From Roseibium sp. MMSF_3544 (GTDB lineage Bacteria > Pseudomonadota > Alphaproteobacteria > Rhizobiales > Stappiaceae): DNA of 64,000 bases. The DNA lies in the NCBI RefSeq assembly GCF_030732845.1, contig NZ_JASHKA010000004.1:1-64000 (forward strand). The letters are read 5' to 3'. The notes beneath the pieces are model-generated. The model was not told where the DNA came from and did no database searches. It was given only the letters and a program-made list of their open reading frames with translations. The translations under genes and the position numbers were made by a program. Positions 18,637 to 27,409 of this stretch are shown piece after piece (the first letter of the stretch is position 1; the number at the start of each line of letters is the position of its first letter).

Positions 18637-19332
18637 TCAGCCCTTTTCATCCAGCTCGGTCTGCAGATCGTCAACCATTCCCTGGATGAGCGGTCCGATC
18701 TTCGGCGAGCGGAACTGCTTGAGCCGTTCGGCTTTCAGGATGGCGCGCACGTTTTCATAGGCCCGTTCCAGATCGTCATTGACGACAACATAGTCGTATT
18801 CCGACCAGTGCCGCATTTCCCCGACAGCGGTCTTCATGCGCTTGGCGATGATTTCGTCGGCATCTTCGGCGCGCCGGAACAGGCGAGACTTCATTTCGGC
18901 AATCGACGGCGGCAGGATGAACACGGACACCACGTCTGAACGCATCTTGTCATAGAGCTGGAAGGTGCCCTGAATATCTATGTCGAACAGAATGTCGCGG
19001 CCGTTTTCGATGGCGTTTTCGACCGGGCCCCTTGGCGTTGCATAATAGTTCCCGTGAACCTCCGCCCATTCCAGCAACTCGTCATGCTCGCGCATCTGCT
19101 CGAACCGCTTGGGATCCAGGAAATGGTAGTGCACGCCATCAACTTCGCTGGATCGGCGCGGACGGGTGGTCACCGAAATCGAGAGTTCGAGATTGTCTTC
19201 CTTGTCCAAGAGAAGCCGGGCAATGGTGGATTTTCCGGCACCGGAGGGCGACGACAGAACCAGCATCAGGCCGCGGCGTTGCTGCTCGGCCTGGTCCGCA
19301 CTGACGGTGGTTGCGGCGGGTGCGTCGGTCAT
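18637..19332 (-). CDS. gmk: Guanylate kinase
   Basis: Gmk (231 aa) converts GMP to GDP with ATP. It has a 20-residue N-terminal extension, then the P-loop [17 protein letters not shown], the GMP-binding TTRPRRSSEVDGVHYHF, and GNYYATPRGPVENAI with DIDIQG. The start at 19332 lies four bases after the yicC stop, and its GGAG site lies within yicC. It is the last gene of the fabD-gmk run. Confidence 0.96.
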   Translation of the reverse strand: MTDAPAATTVSADQAEQQRRGLMLVLSSPSGAGKSTIARLLLDKEDNLELSISVTTRPRRSSEVDGVHYHFLDPKRFEQMREHDELLEWAEVHGNYYATPRGPVENAIENGRDILFDIDIQGTFQLYDKMRSDVVSVFILPPSIAEMKSRLFRRAEDADEIIAKRMKTAVGEMRHWSEYDYVVVNDDLERAYENVRAILKAERLKQFRSPKIGPLIQGMVDDLQTELDEKG

Positions 19333-19336
19333 GGGG

Positions 19337-20230
19337 CTACTCCAGATTCTGTATCTGCTCTCGCATTTGATCGATAACCGCCTTCAGATCCAGTCCAATT
19401 GCAGTCAATTGCACATCATTGGACTTGGAACACAATGTGTTGGCTTCGCGGTTGAATTCCTGGGCGAGAAAGTCCAGCCGCCTGCCGATGGCACCACCGG
19501 TGTCCATCAGTTCCCGGACGGCGGTGACATGCGCGTGCAGCCGGTCGAGTTCTTCCCGGATGTCTGCCTTGGTTGCGAGAAACACCGCTTCCTGGTGCAG
19601 CCGTTGCGGGTCAAGTTGACCGTCGGACGCATCCATCAGATCCGAAACCTGCTTTTTGAGCCGTGCCTTGATGGCCTCAGGCTTACGAGCAGGAAGATCT
19701 TCAGCAGCCTGCGTCAACTCCGCGATCCGGTCGATCTGGGAGCGGACAACGGTGCTGATTGCATGACCTTCCGTGTGCCGCATGTCGACAAGATCAATCA
19801 GGGCGGCATCGAGCGTAGTCAGCAAGGTCCTGTGCAAGGCCGCCTGCGCTTCTTCGTCGTCTTCCGGCTCTTTGAGCTCAAAGACGCCCTTTTGCGCCAG
19901 AATGCCATCGAGCGAGGGAGGTGCCAGATCGGGGACCCTGTTTTTAAGCAACTCAATGGTCGACAGCACCGCTTCCAGGGCTGATTCATTTACCTGGAGC
20001 TGCTGCTCCGACTGATCTCTCTGCATTGCCAGGCCAATGGAGACATTGCCGCGTCTCAATACCTTGCTGCAGCGTTCCCTGATCTGCGGCTCCAGCGTTT
20101 CCAGGCCCGCCGGGATACGAATGCGCAGATCAAGCGACTTGCCGTTGACGGATCTGAGTTCCCAGGTCCAGCGCACCGGGTCCGATTCCCCCAGTGACCG
20201 CGCAAATCCTGTCATGCTGGCAAGTGCCAT
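19337..20230 (-). CDS. yicC: YicC-family endoribonuclease
   Basis: A 297-residue YicC/DUF1732 protein; E. coli YicC is an endoribonuclease acting on small RNAs. The N-terminus MTGFARSLGE and the C-terminal HAHVTAVRELMDTGGAIGRRLDFLAQEFNREANTLCSKS are the family hallmarks. The block NGKSLDLRIRIP is also typical. It sits between mltG and gmk, as in most alphaproteobacteria. Confidence 0.94.
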   Translation of the reverse strand: MALASMTGFARSLGESDPVRWTWELRSVNGKSLDLRIRIPAGLETLEPQIRERCSKVLRRGNVSIGLAMQRDQSEQQLQVNESALEAVLSTIELLKNRVPDLAPPSLDGILAQKGVFELKEPEDDEEAQAALHRTLLTTLDAALIDLVDMRHTEGHAISTVVRSQIDRIAELTQAAEDLPARKPEAIKARLKKQVSDLMDASDGQLDPQRLHQEAVFLATKADIREELDRLHAHVTAVRELMDTGGAIGRRLDFLAQEFNREANTLCSKSNDVQLTAIGLDLKAVIDQMREQIQNLE

Positions 20231-20299
20231 GTGCCCCTCCGGAAGTAATTGGCGGCGCCCCGCCGCCCTGCCCCGACAAGTCAGGATCCGCAGTCTAGG

Positions 20300-21427
20300 T
20301 CAGTTAGATGACGCGGGCTGCGTTTCCTGCTGTTGTTCCGCACGGCGCTCGCGTTCGATTTCACGCCATTTGCGAACATTTGCCTGGTGCTGCTCGTAGG
20401 TTTCGGCAAAAACATGCCCACCGGTCCCGTCCGCCACGAAGAACAGATCCTGAGTACGCGACGGATTGGCAACGGCTTCCATAGCTGCGCGGCCGGGATT
20501 GCCGATCGGCCCCGGCGGCAAACCGTCGATCTGATAGGTGTTGTATTCGTTCTTGGCGTTGATTTCAGACTGCTTGATTGCAGACCGGTCCTTCAGCCAG
20601 GCTTCGCCGCCATATAGCCCATAAAGAATGGTCGGGTCAGACTGAAGCCTCATGCTCTTGTTCAACCGGTTGACGAACACGCCGGCGACACGCGGACGCT
20701 CATCGGCAAGCGCGGTCTCCTTTTCCACGATGGATGCCAGGATTACCAGCTCTTCCGGGGAATTCACGGGAAGTTCGTCAGTGCGCCGTTCCCAGATCTC
20801 GGCCAGCAGCTTTTCTTGCGCTTCCCGCATCTGTTCCAGAACTTCCTGCCGGGTGGTTCCGCGGGCAAACGTATAGGTCTCGGGCAACAGATCGCCTTCG
20901 GCCGGAACATCGGTGATTTCGCCGACCAGGGTCGGGTGCTGCCGGACGCGTTCGATAATTTGCGCCGTTGTCCATCCTTCGGGTATGGTCACGGAATGGG
21001 TAACGGCATTGCCTTCAACGAGGTCCGTCATGATCTCATGCATCGACACGCCGGGGGCAAAAGCGTATTCGCCCGCCTTCAATTTGGTCGCGTTCTTGTA
21101 GAACCTGATACCGAGATTGAAGACCCACTCGTCGAACATGCTGTCATTGATGACACCCTTGCCGGCAAGGCGGTCCGTAATGCCTGACAAACCCGACCCG
21201 GAGGAGATCACAACAGTGGCGTCGTCGGTAAGCGGGCCAGGCTCTTCGAATTTTGTTTTGCCGAGGTAAAGCGCTCCGCCGACCGCCGCCAGACCGAAAA
21301 CAGCGAGCGTGATGATCAGATTGCTGAGTATGACCAGAGGGTTGCGCACATGCCGCGAGCGTTGAGGCGGTGCTGGAGCCGGCTCGGGTTGCAGAGCTTC
21401 TCGCGGACTTTTCGGCTTTATGCGCAT
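20300..21427 (-). CDS. mltG: Endolytic murein transglycosylase MltG
   Basis: A 375-residue YceG/MltG protein that cuts nascent glycan strands and helps set their length. A proline-rich cytosolic N-terminus precedes one membrane helix (about 30-55), then a LysM-like periplasmic region and the catalytic domain with the glutamate in ILASIVEKET and the signatures LQSDPTILYGL, YNTYQIDGLPPGPI and FFVADGTGGHVFAET. A GGAGGTG precedes the ATG. It lies between fabF and yicC. Confidence 0.95.
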   Translation of the reverse strand: MRIKPKSPREALQPEPAPAPPQRSRHVRNPLVILSNLIITLAVFGLAAVGGALYLGKTKFEEPGPLTDDATVVISSGSGLSGITDRLAGKGVINDSMFDEWVFNLGIRFYKNATKLKAGEYAFAPGVSMHEIMTDLVEGNAVTHSVTIPEGWTTAQIIERVRQHPTLVGEITDVPAEGDLLPETYTFARGTTRQEVLEQMREAQEKLLAEIWERRTDELPVNSPEELVILASIVEKETALADERPRVAGVFVNRLNKSMRLQSDPTILYGLYGGEAWLKDRSAIKQSEINAKNEYNTYQIDGLPPGPIGNPGRAAMEAVANPSRTQDLFFVADGTGGHVFAETYEQHQANVRKWREIERERRAEQQQETQPASSN

Positions 21428-21552
21428 ATCGGGTCACACCTCCAAAATTGAGCCCAGATCCGTGACTTGGGCTCAAGCGGACCAGTTTTCACAATCAGTT
21501 TCTCACGCCGGATGTCAAGAATCGGTCCCCGGCCTGAGTGAACTTGAAAGGG

Positions 21553-22818
21553 TTATGCGGCAACTTTACGGAAGACCAACGATGCATTCGTGCCACCGAA
21601 GCCGAACGAGTTCGACAAGGCGACGTTGATGTCCACCTTTTTCGGCGTGTGCGGCACCAGATCGATCTCGGTTTCCACTGACGGGTTGTCGAGGTTGATC
21701 GTAGGTGGCGCCATGCCGTCCTTGATCGCCAAAACCGTGAAAATCGCCTCAACAGCGCCTGCGGCACCCAACAAGTGGCCAATTGAAGACTTGGTGGAAG
21801 ACATCGTCAGATTGGCGGCATGTTCACCGGCCAGCCTGCTGACGGCACCAAGTTCAATCTCGTCGCCGAGCGGCGTGGATGTCCCGTGCGCGTTGACGTA
21901 ATCGATCTCTGCAGGCGAAATGTTCGCACGTTTCAAGGCAGCTTCCATGCAGCGATACGCGCCGTCGCCATCCGAAGACGGCGCAGTGATGTGATAAGCA
22001 TCGCCAGACAGGCCGTACCCGATCACTTCCGCATAGATCTTCGCACCGCGGCGCACCGCATGCTCATACTCTTCCAGGACCACTACACCGGCGCCTTCGC
22101 CCATGACGAAACCATCCCGGTCAACATCGTAAGGACGGGACCCTCGTTCGGGATCGTCGTTGAACCCGGTCGAAAGTGCGCGGCACGCAGCAAACCCTGC
22201 GATCGCAAGACGGCAAACCGGTGACTCCGCACCACCAGCAACCATCACGTCAGCATCGCCGAAACCGATCAGCCGCGCGGCGTCTCCGATCGCATGGGCT
22301 CCCGTGGAGCATGCGGTCACGACCGCGTGGTTCGGTCCCTTCAAGCTGTGGCGGATGGAAACATATCCGCCGGCCAGGTTGATCAGGCGTCCCGGAATAA
22401 AGAACGGGCTGACGCGGCGCGGCCCCTTTTCGGCAAGCAGATAGGCGCCTTGCTCAATGCCCTGAAGCCCTCCGATACCGGAACCGATCAGGACGCCGGA
22501 ACGCGCCTGCTGTTCGTAGGTTTCCGCCTTGAAACCGGAATCGGCCATCGCCTGATCGGCTGCTGCCATGGCGTAGACAATAAAGTCGTCGACCTTACGC
22601 TGCTCTTTGACATCCATCCAATCATCGGGATTGAACGCGCCCTCCTCCGACGGATCGAGCGGAATCTGGCAGGCGATCTGGCAGGCCAAATCGTCAACCT
22701 TGAAATTCGTGACCTTGTTGGCCCCGCTTTTTCCCTCAAGGATCTTTTTCCAAGTGGCATCGACGTTTCCGCCCAGCGGCGTCACCATGCCCAACCCAGT
22801 TACGACAACTCGCCTCAT
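21553..22818 (-). CDS. fabF: Beta-ketoacyl-ACP synthase II
   Basis: FabF (421 aa) elongates acyl-ACP with malonyl-ACP. The thiolase-fold triad is visible: cysteine in VTACSTGAHAIGDA, histidine in VNAHGTSTPLGDEIE and histidine in SSIGHLLGAAG. It starts RRVVVTGLGMVTPLG at 22818; a frame open to 22881 adds residues from the spacer. It follows acpP by 82 bases. Confidence 0.96.
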   Translation of the reverse strand: MRRVVVTGLGMVTPLGGNVDATWKKILEGKSGANKVTNFKVDDLACQIACQIPLDPSEEGAFNPDDWMDVKEQRKVDDFIVYAMAAADQAMADSGFKAETYEQQARSGVLIGSGIGGLQGIEQGAYLLAEKGPRRVSPFFIPGRLINLAGGYVSIRHSLKGPNHAVVTACSTGAHAIGDAARLIGFGDADVMVAGGAESPVCRLAIAGFAACRALSTGFNDDPERGSRPYDVDRDGFVMGEGAGVVVLEEYEHAVRRGAKIYAEVIGYGLSGDAYHITAPSSDGDGAYRCMEAALKRANISPAEIDYVNAHGTSTPLGDEIELGAVSRLAGEHAANLTMSSTKSSIGHLLGAAGAVEAIFTVLAIKDGMAPPTINLDNPSVETEIDLVPHTPKKVDINVALSNSFGFGGTNASLVFRKVAA

Positions 22819-22900
22819 ACACCTGCACTTACGTTTGAAGGGCCAAGCGGGGCATTCCCCGCCGGCCCGATCATCATTCACATTTCAAGAAGGGAAACCC

Positions 22901-23134
22901 TTACTTGTTCGTCTCCAGGAACTTGACAGCATCGCCAACGGTCAGGATCGTTTCTGCTGCAGTGTCCGGGATTTCGACGCCGAATTCTTCTTCGAATGCC
23001 ATGACCAGCTCAACGGTGTCGAGGCTGTCTGCGCCCAGATCGTCGATAAAGCTTGCACCTTCCACAACCTTGTCGGCGTCAACGCCGAGGTGCTCAACAA
23101 CGATCTTTTTCACCCGATCCGCGATATCGCTCAT
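22901..23134 (-). CDS. acpP: Acyl carrier protein
   Basis: A 77-residue acidic ACP. The phosphopantetheine attachment serine is Ser37 in [19 protein letters not shown]. It carries the growing chain for FabD, FabF, FabG and lipid A enzymes. A GGAAG site precedes the ATG. The 244-base gap to fabG suggests that acpP also has its own promoter, as is common for this highly expressed gene. Confidence 0.97.
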   Translation of the reverse strand: MSDIADRVKKIVVEHLGVDADKVVEGASFIDDLGADSLDTVELVMAFEEEFGVEIPDTAAETILTVGDAVKFLETNK

Positions 23135-23378
23135 CTTTCACTTCCTTATTTTTCGTCTAGTCATCTCGCGAAACTGCCCCATGCCGCTTATCAAATCGTG
23201 GTGGCGCGAACTCGCGGTCTTCAAGATGTCGGAGCGTCACGCCTCCGGCGGACCGGTTACAATGACGCAGTTCGTAACAATCGGCGGGTTGGTAACACAC
23301 TTTGTTGACCATTACCAGCCAGTCCAGACTGCTTCTGAGCCGTCCGGATTCTTTTTGCCTACTCGGCGAAACTTCCTT

Positions 23379-24116
23379 TTAAATCATAGCCATGCCGCCA
23401 TTGACGTGCAGCGTCTGGCCAGTGATGTATGCCGCCTCGTCGCTCGCAAGATAAAGCGCAGCCGAGGCAATCTCGTTTGAAGTGCCGAGACGTCCTGCCG
23501 GCACGTTTGTCAAAATCGATTCTTTTTGCTTGTCGTTCAGCGCATCGGTCATTGCTGTCTCGATAAAACCCGGTGCGATCGTGTTGACCGTGATGTTCCG
23601 GCTGGCCACTTCGCGGGCCAGGGACTTGTACATTCCGATCATTCCGGCCTTGGCAGCTGCGTAGTTGACCTGTCCCGGATTGCCGGTGACGCCGACGACG
23701 GATGTAATGCCGATGATGCGGCCGGTCCGGCGTTTCATCATTCCCTTGATCGCAGCCCGGCAAAGGCGGAAGCCGGAGCTGAGATTCACCTCAAGCACCT
23801 GGTCCCATTCGTCGTCTTTCATGCGCATGAATATGTTGTCGCGGGTAATGCCGGCGTTGTTTACGAGGATGTCGACCGAGCCCATTTTTTCTTCTGCGGC
23901 CGGCAACAGCGCATCAACCGCTTCCCGGTCCGACAGGTTTGCAGGGGTTACGAACGCCCGCTCGCCCAGATCCGATGCCAGGGCCCCCAGCTTTTCCGCG
24001 CGCGTACCGGACAAAGAGACCGTCGCCCCCTGGGCGTGCAACATGCGTGCAATCGCCTCGCCGATACCACCGGTCGCGCCGGTGACAAGCGCGTTCTTCC
24101 CTTCCAAGCTGAACAT
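23379..24116 (-). CDS. fabG: 3-oxoacyl-ACP reductase
   Basis: FabG (245 aa), an NADPH-dependent SDR that reduces 3-ketoacyl-ACP. Seen are the nucleotide loop TGATGGIGEAIA, NNAGITRDN, the catalytic serine in GITSVVGVTG, and tyrosine/lysine in NYAAAKAGMIG. The C-terminus HVNGGMAMI is typical. It lies 66 bases after fabD. Confidence 0.95.
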   Translation of the reverse strand: MFSLEGKNALVTGATGGIGEAIARMLHAQGATVSLSGTRAEKLGALASDLGERAFVTPANLSDREAVDALLPAAEEKMGSVDILVNNAGITRDNIFMRMKDDEWDQVLEVNLSSGFRLCRAAIKGMMKRRTGRIIGITSVVGVTGNPGQVNYAAAKAGMIGMYKSLAREVASRNITVNTIAPGFIETAMTDALNDKQKESILTNVPAGRLGTSNEIASAALYLASDEAAYITGQTLHVNGGMAMI

Positions 24117-24182
24117 TTGGGGTCCTTCCCTGATCGTGATGGTCCCAGGCGGGACTTTTTGTTTTCCCTGGAGAAAGCGGCT

Positions 24183-25127
24183 TTACCCGGAGATCTTTTC
24201 CATGAGCGTGTCGATGTCTTCAGGCGAATTCACCGCAAGACCCGTGGCTTCCTTGTGAATGCGCCTGACCATGCCGGTCAAAACCTTTCCGGTTCCGACT
24301 TCTACAAAGGTATCGACGCCATTGCCAGCCAGCCAGAGGATGCTCTCGCGCCAACGAACGGTGCCGGTCACCTGCTCAACGAGGCGCGTGCGGATGTCCG
24401 CCGGATCAGTGATCGGCTCTGCCAGAACATTGGCAACCAAAGGCACGGCTGGCACATTGATTTCGGCATTTGCGAGCGCCGCCGACATTGCATCTGCGGC
24501 CGGCGCCATCAGCGAACAATGGAACGGTGCGCTAACGGGAAGCATGACCGCTCTGCGCGCACCTTTTGCCTTGGCGATCTCGACAGCGCGCTCAACGGCG
24601 GCAAGGTGGCCGGAGACGACGACCTGTCCGGGCGCGTTGTCGTTCGCAGCCTGGCAGATCTCACCCTGGGCAGCTTCTTCCGCAACTTCCTTCGCAACGT
24701 CAAAATCAAGACCCAGCAAGGCAGCCATCGCCCCGGCCCCGACGGGCACGGCATTTTGCATTGCGTCGCCGCGCACGCGCAGCAAGCGGGCGGTGGTCGC
24801 AATATCCAGGCTTCCGGCTGCCGCAAGCGCGGAGTATTCACCAAGTGAATGACCAGCGACGTAAGACACACTCGACTTGAGATCCAGTCCCTTGGCTTCA
24901 AGCACGCGCATTGTCGCCAGGCTGACCGCCATCAGGGCCGGCTGGGCATTGGCCGTCAGCGTCAAGGTGTCTTCCGGGCCATTCCACATCACCTCGGACA
25001 GTTTCTGCCCCAGAGCTTCATCCACCTCGTCGAAAACGGCCTTCGCCTCCGGGAAGGTATCGGCAAGAACCTTGCCCATCCCGACATTCTGACTGCCCTG
25101 TCCGGGAAACGTGAATGCTATGGTCAT
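24183..25127 (-). CDS. fabD: Malonyl-CoA:ACP acyltransferase
   Basis: FabD (314 aa) loads malonate onto ACP. It begins AFTFPGQGSQNVGMG; the catalytic serine is Ser94 in GHSLGEYSALAA and the histidine is His203 in SAPFHCSLM, matching E. coli Ser92 and His201. It is first in the fab operon and divergent from rpsF across 515 bases. Confidence 0.96.
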   Translation of the reverse strand: MTIAFTFPGQGSQNVGMGKVLADTFPEAKAVFDEVDEALGQKLSEVMWNGPEDTLTLTANAQPALMAVSLATMRVLEAKGLDLKSSVSYVAGHSLGEYSALAAAGSLDIATTARLLRVRGDAMQNAVPVGAGAMAALLGLDFDVAKEVAEEAAQGEICQAANDNAPGQVVVSGHLAAVERAVEIAKAKGARRAVMLPVSAPFHCSLMAPAADAMSAALANAEINVPAVPLVANVLAEPITDPADIRTRLVEQVTGTVRWRESILWLAGNGVDTFVEVGTGKVLTGMVRRIHKEATGLAVNSPEDIDTLMEKISG

Positions 25128-25438
25128 CTGGAAACGCTCCGTGAAACGTGATTGGCCCGTATTGCAACTTTGGACCGTCAGCTTTTGAGAGAAGCAGTGT
25201 GTCGGCCCGTCGCTAGGCGGACTGCGAACTTGGCGCGAGGCTATGATACGCTCTAGCCCAAGCTGTCAAGGCCCAGCGGGCAAACTTTCGCGATTTAGCG
25301 CTGTTTTGCGCGATTTCCTGCCGAATGGCACGTCTGAAGTGGACGGCCGACCGTCGGATCCCGCACGCTTTTTCCAGAACAAATGCTTTAACAGCGATGC
25401 GTTCTGGTGTTTTTGGTGCCCAATCAGCCGGTTTGTCC

Positions 25439-25466
25439 TTGCAATTCCCTATAAACGGAGTATAGA
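25439..25466 (+). promoter_or_regulatory. Candidate rpsF promoter in a 515-base gap
   Basis: TTGCAA (25439-25444), 16 bases, then TATAGA (25461-25466). The fabD/rpsF gap 25128-25642 otherwise holds no gene I can support. The transcript would have a leader of about 170 bases before rpsF. In other bacteria such leaders can bind the S6:S18 complex, but I could not prove that motif here. Confidence 0.45.
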
Positions 25467-25642
25467 GCGCGCTTCATCCGGGGTTTGGCCGGGGGCTGAA
25501 CGGAAGGGCGTTTGCCAGGAGCTTTGCAAAAGATCCGACTTCCCGTGTTCCCACTCCCGTAAGATTTCTCGTGCGCCTTTCCGGGTCTACGAGGAGGCTT
25601 TGCGCCAATCCCGCGTTGTCAACACGAAGAAAGGCTTGTTTC

Positions 25643-26071
25643 ATGCCTCTTTATGAGCACGTTTTCCTGGCGCGCCAGGATGTTTCGGCCCAGCAGGTCG
25701 AAACGCTCGTCGAACAGTTCAAGGGCCTCATCGAAGGCGCTGGTGGTTCTGTCGGCAAAATCGAAAACTGGGGTCTGCGGTCCCTCGCCTACCGCATCAA
25801 GAAGAACCGCAAGGCTCACTACACCCTGATGAACATCACGGCGCCGCACGCGGCTGTTGCCGAGATGGAGCGTCAGATGGGCCTCAGCGAAGATGTCCTG
25901 CGTTTCATGACCTTCCGGGTCGACGAACTGGACGAAGAACCGTCCGCAATGATGCAGAAGCGTGACCGTGACGACCGCCGTGGCGGTGGCCGTGGTGATC
26001 GCGGCGATCGTGGCGACCGTGGTGATCGTTCCGGTGGCGGCCGCCCGCCCCGTCGTGCTGAAGAGGAGTAA
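25643..26071 (+). CDS. rpsF: 30S ribosomal protein S6
   Basis: S6 (142 aa) binds 16S rRNA with S18 in the 30S platform. The body has [32 protein letters not shown] and the usual beta-alpha fold to about residue 100. A long Arg/Gly/Asp-rich tail ([17 protein letters not shown]) then ends in PPRRAEEE. The tail is much longer than in E. coli after processing. Start 25643 is chosen by homology. Six bases separate it from rpsR. Confidence 0.96.
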   Translation: MPLYEHVFLARQDVSAQQVETLVEQFKGLIEGAGGSVGKIENWGLRSLAYRIKKNRKAHYTLMNITAPHAAVAEMERQMGLSEDVLRFMTFRVDELDEEPSAMMQKRDRDDRRGGGRGDRGDRGDRGDRSGGGRPPRRAEEE

Positions 26072-26077
26072 GAGACA

Positions 26078-26326
26078 ATGGTTGATATTGCACAGCTTCC
26101 GAGCCGCCGTCCCTTCTTCCGCCGCAGGAAGACCTGCCCGTTCTCCGGTTCCAACGCACCGAAGATCGACTATAAGGACATCCGTCTTCTGCAGCGCTAC
26201 ATTTCCGAGCGTGGCAAAATTGTTCCGAGCCGCATCACTGCGGTTTCTGCGAAAAAGCAGCGTGAACTGGCCCGTGCCATCAAGCGCGCCCGCCTTCTCG
26301 GCCTGCTGCCATTCGTGATCAGCTAA
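26078..26326 (+). CDS. rpsR: 30S ribosomal protein S18
   Basis: S18 (82 aa): [15 protein letters not shown], then [51 protein letters not shown] single cysteine is present. AAGAGGAGTAAGAG from the rpsF end supplies its ribosome-binding site. Confidence 0.97.
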   Translation: MVDIAQLPSRRPFFRRRKTCPFSGSNAPKIDYKDIRLLQRYISERGKIVPSRITAVSAKKQRELARAIKRARLLGLLPFVIS

Positions 26327-26348
26327 GGTTTCTGAAACGAAACCCGTT

Positions 26349-26416
26349 CTCCCGGGTCCGCCCGGGAGATCCGTATTGGGACCGCGGAGAAACGGTCTCT
26401 AACCGCCATACGGCGG
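26349..26416 (+). promoter_or_regulatory. Three consecutive hairpins between rpsR and rplI
   Basis: In the 108-base spacer I see a perfect 8-bp stem (26349-26356 with 26361-26368, loop TCCG), a 5-bp stem (26380-26384 with 26393-26397), and a 5-bp stem (26403-26407 with 26412-26416) just before the rplI ribosome-binding site GTAGGAG. No U-tract follows any of them, so these look like processing or translation-control structures rather than terminators. Confidence 0.4.
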
Positions 26417-26434
26417 GACAGTAGGAGAAACGAA

Positions 26435-27040
26435 ATGCAAGTCATTCTTCTTGAGCGCATCGCCAAGCTCGGACAGATGGGCGACACAGTCCGCGTTCGG
26501 GACGGCTATGCCCGCAACTACCTGCTGCCGCAGGGCAAGGCGCTTCGTGCCAACAAGGCCAACCTGGAGCGTTTCGAGCGTGAGCGCGCTCAACTCGAAG
26601 CACGTAATCTGGAACGCAAGAGCGAAGCTGAAGCAGTTGCCTCCAAGCTGGACGGCGAAGCGCTGATCATGATCCGCTCTGCCGGCGAAACCGGCCAGCT
26701 CTACGGCTCTGTTTCCACCCGCGACATTGCCGAAGGCCTGACCGAAGGCGGCTTCACCGTAGCGCGTAGCCAGGTTGAACTGCGCTCGCCGATCAAGACA
26801 ATCGGTCTGCACAGCGTCCTGATCCGCCTGCACCCGGAAGTGGAAGTCGCCATCTCCGTCAACGTTGCCCGCTCCGAAGACGAAGCGGTCCGTCAGGCGG
26901 CCGGCGAAGACCTCACCACTCCCGAACAGGACGTCTTCGAATTTGAAGAAGACGAAGAAGGTGAAGGTGAAGCAGAAGGCGACAGCGAAGAGGAAAGCAC
27001 CGAGGCTGCCGAGGAAACTCCGGCCGAAGAAGAGGTCTGA
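26435..27040 (+). CDS. rplI: 50S ribosomal protein L9
   Basis: L9 (201 aa). The N-domain signature [19 protein letters not shown] and [13 protein letters not shown] are followed by the long helix and the C-domain. Beyond the normal length of about 150 residues is an acidic tail of about 50 residues ([19 protein letters not shown]). Such a tail is known in some alphaproteobacteria but has no assigned role. A strong terminator follows. Confidence 0.96.
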   Translation: MQVILLERIAKLGQMGDTVRVRDGYARNYLLPQGKALRANKANLERFERERAQLEARNLERKSEAEAVASKLDGEALIMIRSAGETGQLYGSVSTRDIAEGLTEGGFTVARSQVELRSPIKTIGLHSVLIRLHPEVEVAISVNVARSEDEAVRQAAGEDLTTPEQDVFEFEEDEEGEGEAEGDSEEESTEAAEETPAEEEV

Positions 27041-27071
27041 TCCTCAGCAAACGCTTTCGGGCAAAAATATG

Positions 27072-27101
27072 AACGGCGCTGCTCTCAGCGCCGTTTTTTT
27101 G
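27072..27101 (+). terminator. rplI intrinsic terminator
   Basis: A perfect 10-bp stem (27072-27081 with 27086-27095) with a CTCT loop and a run of seven Ts from 27094. It closes the rpsF-rpsR-rplI operon. The rest of the 369-base gap up to dnaB (27410) is AT-rich around 27190-27240 and probably holds the dnaB promoter; no gene was seen. Confidence 0.92.
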
Positions 27102-27409
27102 TTTTGCCAGCAATTGAATTTGCAAGGTGCCGGTTACGGGCTCAACCAGCAATTCCAGAGTCGATTGCAAGGCCTTGAATCCACTGCCCAAATTATTAAC
27201 CAGCGATTAACCTCCTGGAAAAATCAATTAATTTCAATAGCTAAGAGCTATCGCCTTGAGTCTTCAATCAGGTTTGGAGTCAAGCGGGATTCGAGTCTTT
27301 CCCCGCTGATCTGCACAGTCCAGTGGGAAACACTGACAGGTGTTTTTGAACCTTGAGACCGCCTTCGTCTGAGGGTATGCCGGGTGGACTTGGGTCATCG
27401 GGGGTAGAA

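Noticed and set aside
23526..24848. Plus-strand open frame over fabG and fabD
   Set aside because: Antisense shadow of conserved fatty-acid genes, with no promoter or ribosome-binding site.
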